A DNA stretch of 64,000 nucleotides from Methylococcales bacterium (lineage in GTDB: Bacteria; Pseudomonadota; Gammaproteobacteria; Methylococcales; Methylomonadaceae). The stretch covers positions 1,488,001-1,552,000 of the forward strand of contig JAUZSN010000002.1 in the NCBI GenBank assembly GCA_030949405.1, written 5' to 3'. The notes under the pieces were generated by a model. The model saw only the letters and a list, made by a program, of their open reading frames with translations, ran no database searches and was not told where the DNA came from. This document shows, one piece after another, positions 15,680 to 24,021 of the stretch (positions within the stretch are counted from its first letter, which is position 1; every line of letters begins with the position of its first letter). The position numbers were made by a program, and so were the translations under genes.

Positions 15680-17203
15680 ATGGCTTTATCTCAAACAACA
15701 ACGACCACAACGACGACAACGACGACAACGACGACAAGAACGGATTCACTAATCGAGCTTTATACTACGGTTTTAGGTCGTCCCGTAGATACCGATGGTT
15801 TAGCGTATTGGGAAGGTAGTTTATTAGAACTATTGAAAACACAAACAGAAGATGACGCGTTAAAAGAAATCACAGGTCATCTTTCAGGTTCTGATGAGTA
15901 TCAACTGGTTTCATCTAAGCAGAGCTATCATGATAAAGTGAAAAAAGCGTATAAAAATGCTCATAATTATGATGCGGATGAGGCGACGATAAATGCTTAT
16001 GTGATTAAATTAGATCAAGGCGATTTTACGCTTTCTGATATGTTATTAGATGTTATTTCTACGGCTAAACTAAGTCCAAAAGGTAATCTTCATTTAGGAC
16101 ATAAAACAAAATTTTCTAAATACTTTACCAAGCATCATTCTAAAATGAGCAAGCAGTTAATGGAAATAAGCATTATTCAGTTTGGCTTGATTACGGATGA
16201 TGTAAAAACATTAGATACTGCTGAAAAAGCAACCGATAGTTTAATTGCCGATATTATTTCGCCAGTTTATGAAAAGTCGTCGGTTAATGACGATCAGTTA
16301 GTCTTAACGTATCAAGATGATAATGCGTTAGGTGAAAATACGGCAGATGCTTCTTCATTTTTAGTACATGTTAATAAAACAGTGGTTGACGTAAGCGATG
16401 TAAGTGTTGACGTGACCGCTAAAACGATTACGTTAACCTTAAATGATGCGGTCGTTTCTGCGGATAATGTGGATGTTTCTTATTTTGCACCCCTAGCGGA
16501 TAATTCGTTATCGAATGCAACGATTCAAGATGCGGCGGGAAATGATGCGGGTTTCTTAAATCAGGAGTCTGTGACTAATGAAACGGTTGATAATGCAACA
16601 GAAGTTGTAACCGAGGTTGCCGTAGGTGAACCTAATGGCGAAACTAATAGTGACGCAAGTGCTATTGATGGGACGGTTGACGTTGATACGCTAACAGGAA
16701 CAACGGCTGATGATGTCATTACAGGAAATGATGGTGCGGATAGTCTTACGGGCGATACGGGAGCGGATGTTTTTGTTTTTAATGCAACGACAACCAGTGA
16801 GTTAATGACAGAAGTCGGTTCGGTGGTTGCGGTTGATGCAACAACGGCACCTAGTTTAACGACCGTTGAAACCATTACTGATTTTGTTTCGGGAACTGAT
16901 AAAATTCAATTATCCGCTGTTCTTGCAAATACGTTGAATGGGATTGATAGTACGACGTATGATGCGACCATAACAACGGGATTGGTTGAAACTGATTTTA
17001 TAACTGTGTCGTCTGAAGGACTTGCGGCGGATGTTGATAATGCCCGTTTTTATTTTAATGCAACGGATAATGTGTTGTATCTTGATGAGAATGGGGATAC
17101 TGTTATTGATGCAGACAATGCTTATACAGCAGGCGCGAGTGATGATTTCGCCGTCTTACAGCTAACAGGAACCGTGGCAGCGACCGATTTTGTTTTTGTT
17201 TAG
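15680..17203 (+). CDS. DUF4214/RTX-like secreted surface protein with poly-Thr tract
   Basis: After MALSQ come 14 consecutive threonines encoded by a microsatellite of ACG/ACA codons (15695-15736). Next is a DUF4214 domain (about 22-150, LIELYTTVLGRPVDTDGLAYWEG). A SwmB-like Ig-fold segment follows (about 208-300, LVLTYQDDNALGENTADASS and FLVHVNKTVVDVSDV). A calcium-binding RTX-like stretch (about 340-365, ADDVITGNDGADSLTGDTGA) precedes a C-terminal domain ending in FVFV. The lack of an N-terminal signal peptide and the acidic, hydrophobic-ended C-terminus indicate type I secretion. It is probably an S-layer or adhesin-like protein. No transporter is adjacent. Confidence 0.75.
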   Translation: MALSQTTTTTTTTTTTTTTRTDSLIELYTTVLGRPVDTDGLAYWEGSLLELLKTQTEDDALKEITGHLSGSDEYQLVSSKQSYHDKVKKAYKNAHNYDADEATINAYVIKLDQGDFTLSDMLLDVISTAKLSPKGNLHLGHKTKFSKYFTKHHSKMSKQLMEISIIQFGLITDDVKTLDTAEKATDSLIADIISPVYEKSSVNDDQLVLTYQDDNALGENTADASSFLVHVNKTVVDVSDVSVDVTAKTITLTLNDAVVSADNVDVSYFAPLADNSLSNATIQDAAGNDAGFLNQESVTNETVDNATEVVTEVAVGEPNGETNSDASAIDGTVDVDTLTGTTADDVITGNDGADSLTGDTGADVFVFNATTTSELMTEVGSVVAVDATTAPSLTTVETITDFVSGTDKIQLSAVLANTLNGIDSTTYDATITTGLVETDFITVSSEGLAADVDNARFYFNATDNVLYLDENGDTVIDADNAYTAGASDDFAVLQLTGTVAATDFVFV

Positions 17204-17223
17204 ATAAAAGTCGTTAAGGTGTG

Positions 17224-17250
17224 GAGAGCCGTCGGTATGACGGCTTTCTT
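17224..17250. terminator. Probable bidirectional terminator
   Basis: AGCCGTC and GACGGCT form a stem extended by GAG/TTC pairing with one wobble, and the loop is GGTAT. A short T-rich tail follows on the plus strand. It lies between the convergent DUF4214 gene and panB, so it may end both transcripts. Confidence 0.65.
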
Positions 17251-17259
17251 ACGTTAAAA

Positions 17260-18069
17260 TTAATAGCTTTGTTCAAGCGTTGGAAATAAGGTGTGTTTAA
17301 CGGCATGATGATAGCATTGAATCGCCTCTTCAATAGTGTTAGTTCCATCCATGAAATTTTGGGTAAATCGAGGCCGTTTACCTTCACCTAAGCCAATCAT
17401 ATCGTAGAGTACTAAAATTTGCCCATCACAATCAACGCCTGCGCCAATGCCGATAACAGGGATCGTTAACGCTAAACTTATTTCTTTAGCTAATACGGCG
17501 GGAACACATTCTAAAATCAGTAAATCCGCCCCCGCTTGTTCTATTTTTTGAGCATCTTCAAAAATTCTATTTGCTTCTTCAGGTTGTTTTCCTTTTACCT
17601 TATAAGCCCCAAGTTGATTAATGGATTGAGGCAGTAATCCTAAATGCCCACAGACAGGAATGCCTTGTTCCACTAAAAAACGAATAATATCTAGTTTAGC
17701 CCCTTCGAGTTTGACCATTTGTACGCCGCCTTGCTGCATCAGTTTCATTGCATTTTCAACAGCGGTTATTTTTGAGTAATAGCTTGAAAAAGGTAAGTCC
17801 GCCATGACAAAGGCGTGTTTTCTTCCCCGAATAACACAGCGACTGTGATAAATAATTTCATCCAGTGTGACAGGAACGGTGGTATTTTGACCTTGTATAA
17901 CCATACCCAAGGAATCGCCAATTAGGATGACTTCAACGCCTAGCCTATCAATTAATGCACTAAAACTTGCATCATAAGCAGTTAAGCAGCTGATCTTTTC
18001 ACCTACTTGTTTGAGTGCGATTAAATCAAGAATGGTTAAACTATGATGCGAATTTTGAGCATATTTCAT
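17260..18069 (-). CDS. panB: 3-methyl-2-oxobutanoate hydroxymethyltransferase
   Basis: PanB transfers a hydroxymethyl group from methylene-tetrahydrofolate to 2-oxoisovalerate, the first step of pantothenate synthesis. The 269 residues have the usual length. Motifs include CLTAYDASFSALIDRLGVEV, ILIGDSLGMVIQGQNTTVPV, FVMADLPFSSY, VKLEGA, PVCGHLGLLPQS and VIGIGAGVDCDGQILVLYDM. The start overlaps the folK stop by 4 bp (ATGA). The operon order pcnB-folK-panB is common in gammaproteobacteria. Confidence 0.97.
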   Translation of the reverse strand: MKYAQNSHHSLTILDLIALKQVGEKISCLTAYDASFSALIDRLGVEVILIGDSLGMVIQGQNTTVPVTLDEIIYHSRCVIRGRKHAFVMADLPFSSYYSKITAVENAMKLMQQGGVQMVKLEGAKLDIIRFLVEQGIPVCGHLGLLPQSINQLGAYKVKGKQPEEANRIFEDAQKIEQAGADLLILECVPAVLAKEISLALTIPVIGIGAGVDCDGQILVLYDMIGLGEGKRPRFTQNFMDGTNTIEEAIQCYHHAVKHTLFPTLEQSY

Positions 18070-18551
18070 AGTTTTTCAAGTCCATTTAATGAACAGGCGG
18101 CCACTAAGTCTTTGACTGAACCAAAGAAGGGGATTTCTAAGTCCGATGCAATTTCGTGTAAGGGGTATAAAACAAACGCGCGTTCACTGAGGCCAATATG
18201 AGGCACAATTAAATCGGGAATATTAATTTGTTGGTCGCCATATAATAAGAGGTCTAAATCTAGGGTTCTAGCCCCCCAGCGTTGAACTCTTATACGCCCA
18301 TGATCGCTTTCTATTTTTTGTAAATAGCGTAATAAATCTATAGGGGGTAAGGCGGTTGAAATAGCCATGACGGCATTCACATAATTAGGTTGATTTTCAG
18401 GCCCCATGGGAGGACTGCAATACAAGCTTGAAAATGCAATTTCGGTTAGATTAGCGGTGGTTTTAATGAACTCACGCGCACTATTGATTTGAGCGATAGG
18501 ATTGCTTAAATTACTCCCTAAGCCAATATAAGCGATGACGGACTGATTCAT
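18066..18551 (-). CDS. folK: 2-amino-4-hydroxy-6-hydroxymethyldihydropteridine pyrophosphokinase
   Basis: HPPK transfers pyrophosphate from ATP to the pterin in folate synthesis. The 161-residue protein shows AYIGLGSNLSNPIAQI at the N-terminus, SSLYCSPPMGPENQPNYVNAV, the HGRIRVQRWGARTLDLDLLL catalytic block with its paired aspartates, and PHIGLSERAFVLYPL. It overlaps pcnB and panB by 4 bp on each side, which indicates translational coupling. Confidence 0.96.
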   Translation of the reverse strand: MNQSVIAYIGLGSNLSNPIAQINSAREFIKTTANLTEIAFSSLYCSPPMGPENQPNYVNAVMAISTALPPIDLLRYLQKIESDHGRIRVQRWGARTLDLDLLLYGDQQINIPDLIVPHIGLSERAFVLYPLHEIASDLEIPFFGSVKDLVAACSLNGLEKL

Positions 18552-19927
18552 GATGGGCTTGCGTTATTTTTAGAAGAGCGGCGGCGATATTTTCGGACAC
18601 CTTTATTAAGTGGAGACAACATTTTTTCTTGTTGTTTGACATCAACGTCTTGAAATTCGGTCCACCATTGGGCTAGCTCAGAACTTGCGCCGCCTGTTTC
18701 AGCACGTAAGACTAAAAAATCATAGGCGGCTCTAAAGCGGGGATGATTAAGTAAACGGTAAACTTTTGAGTGGCTGCGTTGTTCAAAGCGTGTTTGTAAG
18801 GTCCAGACTTCTCGCATGGATTGGGTCACACGTTTTGGAATCGCGGTACTTTTAACTTGTAATTTAAGAACTTCATGAGCGGCAGATTGTAAGGCCATAT
18901 ATTGGTTTTCCCCCTGTTCCCGCTTAATTTCAGCTTTAATTTGTACGGTTTCCCATAAAAAAGCCGATAATAAGAAATAAGGGGTGATGCTTTTTCCTAA
19001 AGCCACGCGTTTATCGGAGTTTTCTAGGGCTTTAATCAAAAATACACGAGGAAAATCGTGATCTTCAATGGCAAGTTGTTGCTCTGTTTGAGGAAATAAA
19101 ATGGCAAAGAGACCATAGTGGCGTAGCATTTCAAACGATTGTAACGCATAACCCGACAAAAATAATTTAAGGGTTTCATCATAGAGACGCGCACTCGGAA
19201 TCCCTAATAGCAATGGGGCTAATTCATGTAGGGGCTGTTCACAATCAGGATGTAAACTAAAGCCTAATTTTACTGCAAAACGAATAGCACGAAGCATTCT
19301 AACAGGATCTTCTCGATAGCGCGTATCGGGGTTACCAATTAACCGTAGCATGGCATTTTTATGGTCGGTCATGCCGTCAGCATAATCAATGACTGAAAAA
19401 TCACTGATACGATAATACAGCGCGTTAACGGTAAAATCTCGTCGCCATACGTCTTCTTCTAAGGTGCCATAAATATTATCACGCAAAAGCCGTCCATCTT
19501 TATGCGTTTGTTGATGCTCACTGGTTTCATTCGTAGACCCTCGAAAGGTCGCCACTTCAATAATTTCACGTCCAAAATAAACATGCGCTAAACGAAAGCG
19601 TTTGCCAATAAGCCGACAGTTACGAAAAACCTTTTTAACTTCTTCTGGACTTGCATTGGTAGCGACATCAAAATCTTTAGGTTCGCGTCCTAATAATAAA
19701 TCGCGTACACAGCCCCCGACTAAATAGGCATCAAACCCTGATTTTTCTAAGCGATGTAAAACGGTGAGAGCATTGGCATTAATTTGTGTAGGTAAAATTG
19801 TATGCTCTGATCGCGTATAAATGGTTGGTTGCATAGCGGGTTCAGCTTTTCCTTTTGGAGGGTGATTATTTTTGGGCAAATTTAAAATGACTCTATTCCC
19901 TGTTATTTTTTTAATTTCGGTCATCAT
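18548..19927 (-). CDS. pcnB: Poly(A) polymerase I
   Basis: This class II nucleotidyltransferase adds 3' poly(A) tails that promote RNA decay. The 459 residues contain the catalytic VGGCVRDLLLGREPKDFDVATNA (GGxVRD and DxD), FGREIIEVATFRG, DGRLLRDNIYGTLEEDVWRRDFTVNALYY, and RYREDPVRMLRAIRFAVKLGF. The basic C-terminus KGVRKYRRRSSKN is typical of RNA-binding PcnB tails. These features separate it from CCA-adding enzymes. It is the first gene of pcnB-folK-panB. Confidence 0.93.
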   Translation of the reverse strand: MMTEIKKITGNRVILNLPKNNHPPKGKAEPAMQPTIYTRSEHTILPTQINANALTVLHRLEKSGFDAYLVGGCVRDLLLGREPKDFDVATNASPEEVKKVFRNCRLIGKRFRLAHVYFGREIIEVATFRGSTNETSEHQQTHKDGRLLRDNIYGTLEEDVWRRDFTVNALYYRISDFSVIDYADGMTDHKNAMLRLIGNPDTRYREDPVRMLRAIRFAVKLGFSLHPDCEQPLHELAPLLLGIPSARLYDETLKLFLSGYALQSFEMLRHYGLFAILFPQTEQQLAIEDHDFPRVFLIKALENSDKRVALGKSITPYFLLSAFLWETVQIKAEIKREQGENQYMALQSAAHEVLKLQVKSTAIPKRVTQSMREVWTLQTRFEQRSHSKVYRLLNHPRFRAAYDFLVLRAETGGASSELAQWWTEFQDVDVKQQEKMLSPLNKGVRKYRRRSSKNNASPS

Positions 19928-20328
19928 ATCATCTTGATAGATTGAAGCTCAAACAACATCTTGCTTTTATATCTTTTTGGAATAGAGCGATCAACTGTTC
20001 TGTAATTCTTATCTATAACTAGGTATAATTGGTTAAAAGCATAACAAATAAAGGGGGTGAAAACTAGATTTTCATATAAATGTTCCTTGTCTTTCTTGCT
20101 TTTAAACCGTCGGTTCTACGAGGTTAGCTTAGTGTTTTTCAAGCTCTGCTTAGTTTACTAAGTGAAACTAGAAACTGGATAAGACACAACACTCAACTTA
20201 TGTGTGCACGTTGAGGTAAGTTTTAAAGAACCGTAAAATTGTCAATTGAACGTGTAAGGTGAATTGTAATACATCTTACGCTTATCTATAGCTATACTCT
20301 TTATAATACGCATAGTAAAGGGTCATGA
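19928..20328 (+). other. 401-bp intergenic region with promoter-like and hairpin sequences
   Basis: It lies between the divergent pcnB and a small membrane-protein gene. A plus-strand TATAAT is at 20033-20038. Several short hairpins follow: CTTAG/CTAAG near 20152-20165, and CTCAAC/GTTGAG near 20195-20218. A second TATAAT (about 20302-20307) precedes the downstream gene. This could be a long leader or a small RNA gene. I do not recognise a known RNA family and found no convincing ORF. Confidence 0.35.
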
Positions 20329-20340
20329 TTGGAAAAATTT

Positions 20341-20520
20341 ATGTTTAAAAAAATTATTAATGCCTTTGTTGATACCCCTATTTTATCAAGTATTTTCGTT
20401 ATAGACTTATCAATACTTCTATTGCATAAACCTCCTTTTGTATTTTCATTACTGATGCTAGGCGGTTTAGGCGCAATGTGTATGTATTACGGACAGAAAC
20501 TTGCCTTGTTTAAGTTATAA
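20341..20520 (+). CDS. Small two-helix membrane protein
   Basis: The frame is open from TTG 20329. ATG 20341 gives the compact product MFKKIINAFVDTPILSSIFV..., about 59 residues with two hydrophobic segments and a short loop. The family is unknown. Its stop is directly followed by the TTG start of the RDD gene, which suggests a two-gene unit. Confidence 0.5.
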   Translation: MFKKIINAFVDTPILSSIFVIDLSILLLHKPPFVFSLLMLGGLGAMCMYYGQKLALFKL

Positions 20521-20982
20521 TTGAACGTGGTTAATGAGTCTGCTCCCGAACCTACGTTAATGGTTTTCACTGGCGTGGGGTTTTTTCGTCGTTTCGGTGC
20601 GATAATCTATGACTCGTTTCTTCTTTTGGCGGTTCTTTTTTTAGCGGCAACGAGTTTATTACCTTTTAATGCGGGTGAAGCGGTTACCTCCAAAATTATT
20701 AATACGCCTTATTATTTATTAGTGAGTTTTATTTTCTATGGTTGGTTTTGGACACATAGAGGGCAAACAGCAGGGCTTAGAACGTGGAAAATTCGTTTAA
20801 AAACCTTGGATGGTACGCCCGTTACGTGGAAACACGCGCTAATACGATTTTTAGCGGCCCTGTTGTCATGGGGGATCGGGGGCTTAGGTTTTTTATGGAT
20901 AGTACTGGATAAAAATAACCATGCCCTGCACGATCATTTATCAAAGACCTATTTGGTTTTTGATGATTCTAAATTAGAATGA
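20521..20982 (+). CDS. RDD family membrane protein
   Basis: The 153 residues contain GFFRRFGAIIYDSFLLLAVLFLAATSL (first helix with the R-D element), a second helix near YLLVSFIFYGWFWTH, and GQTAGLRTWKIRLKTLDGTPVTWKHALIRFL. A third helix is followed by DKNNHALHDHLSKTYLV, a conserved RDD-family block. Three transmembrane helices are expected in the inner membrane. Function is unknown for most members. The start is TTG, immediately after the preceding gene's stop. Confidence 0.85.
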   Translation: MNVVNESAPEPTLMVFTGVGFFRRFGAIIYDSFLLLAVLFLAATSLLPFNAGEAVTSKIINTPYYLLVSFIFYGWFWTHRGQTAGLRTWKIRLKTLDGTPVTWKHALIRFLAALLSWGIGGLGFLWIVLDKNNHALHDHLSKTYLVFDDSKLE

Positions 20983-21237
20983 AGAATAAAAATAGAATTT
21001 ATTTAAGTTGACTTGTTTTTTTTAAAATGCGCTGGGTAGCCGAATAAATAGTTGAAAGTCAGTGCTTACATTTTTGTAATAAATATCACAATTTGACTAA
21101 ATAAATTTAAAACAAAAAATATAGCAATAGTAAATGTGTGAGAATCCCTGTGATTTTTATTAAAACGTATAAAACAAAGAGCTAACCGCCAAGAATTTAT
21201 CTGACCGTTCAGCTTTTATGATGAAGGGAGTAGAGTC
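20983..21237 (+). other. AT-rich leader region before the beta-helix gene
   Basis: The 255 bp between the RDD gene and the beta-helix gene contain no ORF. ATGAAGGGAG just before the GTG at 21238 supplies the ribosome-binding site. The A/T-rich stretch with aaaacaaaaaat near 21110 could be an UP-element-like region. No clear promoter was placed. Confidence 0.4.
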
Positions 21238-23937
21238 GTGTCAAAAAAAATAGCTTTAATTTTGTTCTGTAGTTTAGCTCTAGGGGGGGCTTTTCCTGCT
21301 TATAGTGCTAACTATTATGTTTCCGATCTTACTGGAAATGATGCGAACAACGGGAGTGAAGCCCAACCGTGGAAAACAATAGAGCGAGCTAATCAGGAAA
21401 AATATGCGGATAATTCGAGCATACTGTTTAAGCGAGGGGAGGTTTTTCGGGGGGTGGTTAGTGCGGATACCTTTCAATCTAATTTAACGTTTGGGGCGTA
21501 TGGAGAAGGCCCGAATCCTGTTATTTCAGGCAGTGTTCAAATAACAAACTGGAAACCCACAACACACAGCGGGTTATCCTCTGCTGTTTATGAGGCGGAT
21601 GTCTCTGCCTTTATCACCCCGAATATTAATAACGTCGAAAATACGATTAACCACCTATTTGTTAATGGTGAGATGATGACCATCGCGCGTTATCCTAATG
21701 TTGATTCGCCAGCGGAAAAAAATTGGCTTAAAGTGGGCGCAAGTGCGGGTGATAATGCCTTTACGGATCCTGCTTTGGCTAATTATCCTAAACCTGATGG
21801 GTATTGGAAAGATGCGACCTTACGCATTAGAACTTATAGTTGGTATTATAAAGTTTTTAAAGTCACGGGTTATAAAGCGGCCAACGGTCAAATTAATGCA
21901 ACGGGCTTAAGAACGCAGTTACCTGAGTGGGGCTATTTTTTGGATGATAAATTAGAAGAATTAGATCATCCTGGCGAATGGTATTATGATGCAAAAACTA
22001 AAAAAGTTTATCTTTATCCCCGTAAAAATCGTGACCCAAATACAGTATTAATTGAAGGATCGACTTATCGTCGAGCAATCGATTTTTCTTGGCATGAAGA
22101 TAATAATGTTGTTGAGAACTTGACCTTTCGTCATTTTACGTTTGAAGGGGTAAAAATTTATCATTCAAATAATGTGACCGTTCGGAATTGTCATTTTGAA
22201 TATAACACGATTGGTGTTTCAGTTTGGCAAAGCCCTAATCTTTTGGTTTCTGAGAATACCTTCAATAATCAACTAAGTATCGGTATTTTATTGAATGGAG
22301 AGCGTGATTTTGATGTTGAAAATAGCGTGGTTGAACGCAATGAAATTAATAATACCGGCATGTTTCCACTTTATTGTGAGCGTTATGAAGGCGTTTGCTA
22401 TGGTTTGGGGATTTCTGTGTTTGGACGTGCGCAATCATTACGTCAAAATACCATTAACACCACAGGTTGGACGGGAATTTATTTAAAAGCCTCAGGGCAT
22501 CATTATGCTGAAAACAATTTAGTTAGAAATGCATTATCACTGCTTAACGATGGCGGAGCCATGAGCATTGGTTCGGATGCCAACGTCATTCGAGGAAATT
22601 TTTTATTAGATAGTGTCGGTAATATTGATGAATCGAATGGCTGCGCTAATTTAAATAATACACCGTGTACGCATCATACCAGCTATGGGATGGGAATTGG
22701 CTCGGATAATGACTATAGAGACAACGTTATTGAAGGAAATACGATTGCGAATAACCCTGACATGGGAATTCGTTTGAATCGGTTTAAAAATACCACGGTT
22801 CGTAATAATGTGGTGTTTAACAATGATCCTCAAATGGCGATTGAGGGAACATCGGCTCAATCGGCTCAGAATATTATTGAAGGAAATACGCTGTATTCAC
22901 TGACCCCGAATCAACGAGGATTAGTTTTATCAGGGACGGTCGATCATGGGACGTTTAATAATAAGCGTTATTGTAATCCTTACGGTGAAACGGTTTTGGT
23001 TAAAAATAATAAAAGTTATTCATTAGCCCGTTGGAAAACCCTTTTTCCTGATGATGAACCCGACACCAAAGGATGCGACCTGAATCTTAAAATCTATCAG
23101 GTTTCTCAGGTAATCGGTGCTAATTTATTAACTAAAACAGGGTTTGAAATTGTTTTAGAAACGGCAAAAAAGACCGCGCCGAATAGTAATCGCTTTGCGG
23201 TGAGTAAAAATCAGGTTTATCGTTTAAAATTTAATGCGGTGGGGAATGGAATGGGTTCCTTGCGTGTTGAACTCAATCACGCGCCTAAAGATGGGAAATG
23301 GAAACGTTTTGAAACCATTACCGTTGCGTATGATTCAACTAATAAAGCCCATGAATTATTTTTTGTAGGCCCTGATGACCGAGATGAAATGGTTTTAAGT
23401 TTTTCATCCATTAAAGAAGGGGGAAGTGGTGCGGATGCATTGACAATAGATAGTTTGACTTTTGAAGCGGTCGCGGGCGGATTGAATGACGCTAAAAAAC
23501 AATCGGTACTTTTTAGTAATATTACCGCACATGAAAAAACAGTTAGCTTGAATGGAACGCTCTATAAGGATTTAGACGGGCGTGACATGGGGGAAAGCTT
23601 AGTTCTAGCACCCTTTTCATCGCAAATATTAATCTATGTTTCAGGGAAACGCCCACCGTCTTTAGGTAATCTTAAAAATCCACCCATGACGTTGAAGAGG
23701 ACTGGGAGGATTATTGATATTACTTGGGAAGCTGAAGTTGATGCGGAAGGCTACCGCTTATATTATGCCCCTAAGCCTTATACAGGTGCTAAGAGCATAC
23801 AGTCTTTTGATGTGAAGAATCAAACCCACTTTAGGGTTGAGTTACCTTCAGGCTCCGCCTTTCATGTTGCAGTAAAAGCTTATAATAAATTAGGTGAAAG
23901 TGATTATTCTAATATTGAATCCTTTCTTATCCCTTAA
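21238..23937 (+). CDS. Secreted right-handed beta-helix protein with C-terminal FN3 domain
   Basis: The start is GTG. A signal peptide (about 1-24, IALILFCSLALGGAFPAYSA) precedes YYVSDLTGNDANNGSEAQPW, the usual first rung of secreted pectate-lyase-like and polysaccharide-degrading helices. Repeats of N-x-V/F-x-G-N type run to about residue 560, including IEGNTIANNPDMGIRLNRFK. A jelly-roll-like carbohydrate-binding segment and a fibronectin type III domain (about 815-899, ITWEAEVDAEGYRLYYAP) follow. It probably acts on or binds extracellular polysaccharide. No catalytic residues could be assigned, and it has no export partner nearby. Confidence 0.8.
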   Translation: MSKKIALILFCSLALGGAFPAYSANYYVSDLTGNDANNGSEAQPWKTIERANQEKYADNSSILFKRGEVFRGVVSADTFQSNLTFGAYGEGPNPVISGSVQITNWKPTTHSGLSSAVYEADVSAFITPNINNVENTINHLFVNGEMMTIARYPNVDSPAEKNWLKVGASAGDNAFTDPALANYPKPDGYWKDATLRIRTYSWYYKVFKVTGYKAANGQINATGLRTQLPEWGYFLDDKLEELDHPGEWYYDAKTKKVYLYPRKNRDPNTVLIEGSTYRRAIDFSWHEDNNVVENLTFRHFTFEGVKIYHSNNVTVRNCHFEYNTIGVSVWQSPNLLVSENTFNNQLSIGILLNGERDFDVENSVVERNEINNTGMFPLYCERYEGVCYGLGISVFGRAQSLRQNTINTTGWTGIYLKASGHHYAENNLVRNALSLLNDGGAMSIGSDANVIRGNFLLDSVGNIDESNGCANLNNTPCTHHTSYGMGIGSDNDYRDNVIEGNTIANNPDMGIRLNRFKNTTVRNNVVFNNDPQMAIEGTSAQSAQNIIEGNTLYSLTPNQRGLVLSGTVDHGTFNNKRYCNPYGETVLVKNNKSYSLARWKTLFPDDEPDTKGCDLNLKIYQVSQVIGANLLTKTGFEIVLETAKKTAPNSNRFAVSKNQVYRLKFNAVGNGMGSLRVELNHAPKDGKWKRFETITVAYDSTNKAHELFFVGPDDRDEMVLSFSSIKEGGSGADALTIDSLTFEAVAGGLNDAKKQSVLFSNITAHEKTVSLNGTLYKDLDGRDMGESLVLAPFSSQILIYVSGKRPPSLGNLKNPPMTLKRTGRIIDITWEAEVDAEGYRLYYAPKPYTGAKSIQSFDVKNQTHFRVELPSGSAFHVAVKAYNKLGESDYSNIESFLIP

Positions 23938-23961
23938 ATAAAGAATCAAGCGAAACACAAT

Positions 23962-23990
23962 GCGCGTGTCATTTTAACGCGCTTACTTTT
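23962..23990 (+). terminator. Weak terminator-like hairpin
   Basis: GCGCGT (23962-23967) and ACGCGC (23977-23982) form a short GC-rich stem followed by TTACTTTT. It lies 25 bp after the beta-helix gene stop and 30 bp before the next start. Confidence 0.4.
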
Positions 23991-24021
23991 ACCTTGGGTA
24001 AAATATAAAAATGGCAAAACC

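Noticed and set aside
16561-16875. Long minus-strand frame inside the DUF4214 gene
   Set aside because: It is a shadow caused by the repetitive Thr/Asp/Val codons of the plus-strand gene.
18548-19927. CCA-adding enzyme
   Set aside because: The basic C-terminal tail, the lack of an HD domain and the pcnB-folK-panB order support poly(A) polymerase.
20051-20160. 34-codon ORF starting at a GTG after GGGGG
   Set aside because: The G run abuts the GTG with no proper spacing, and the product has no recognisable character.
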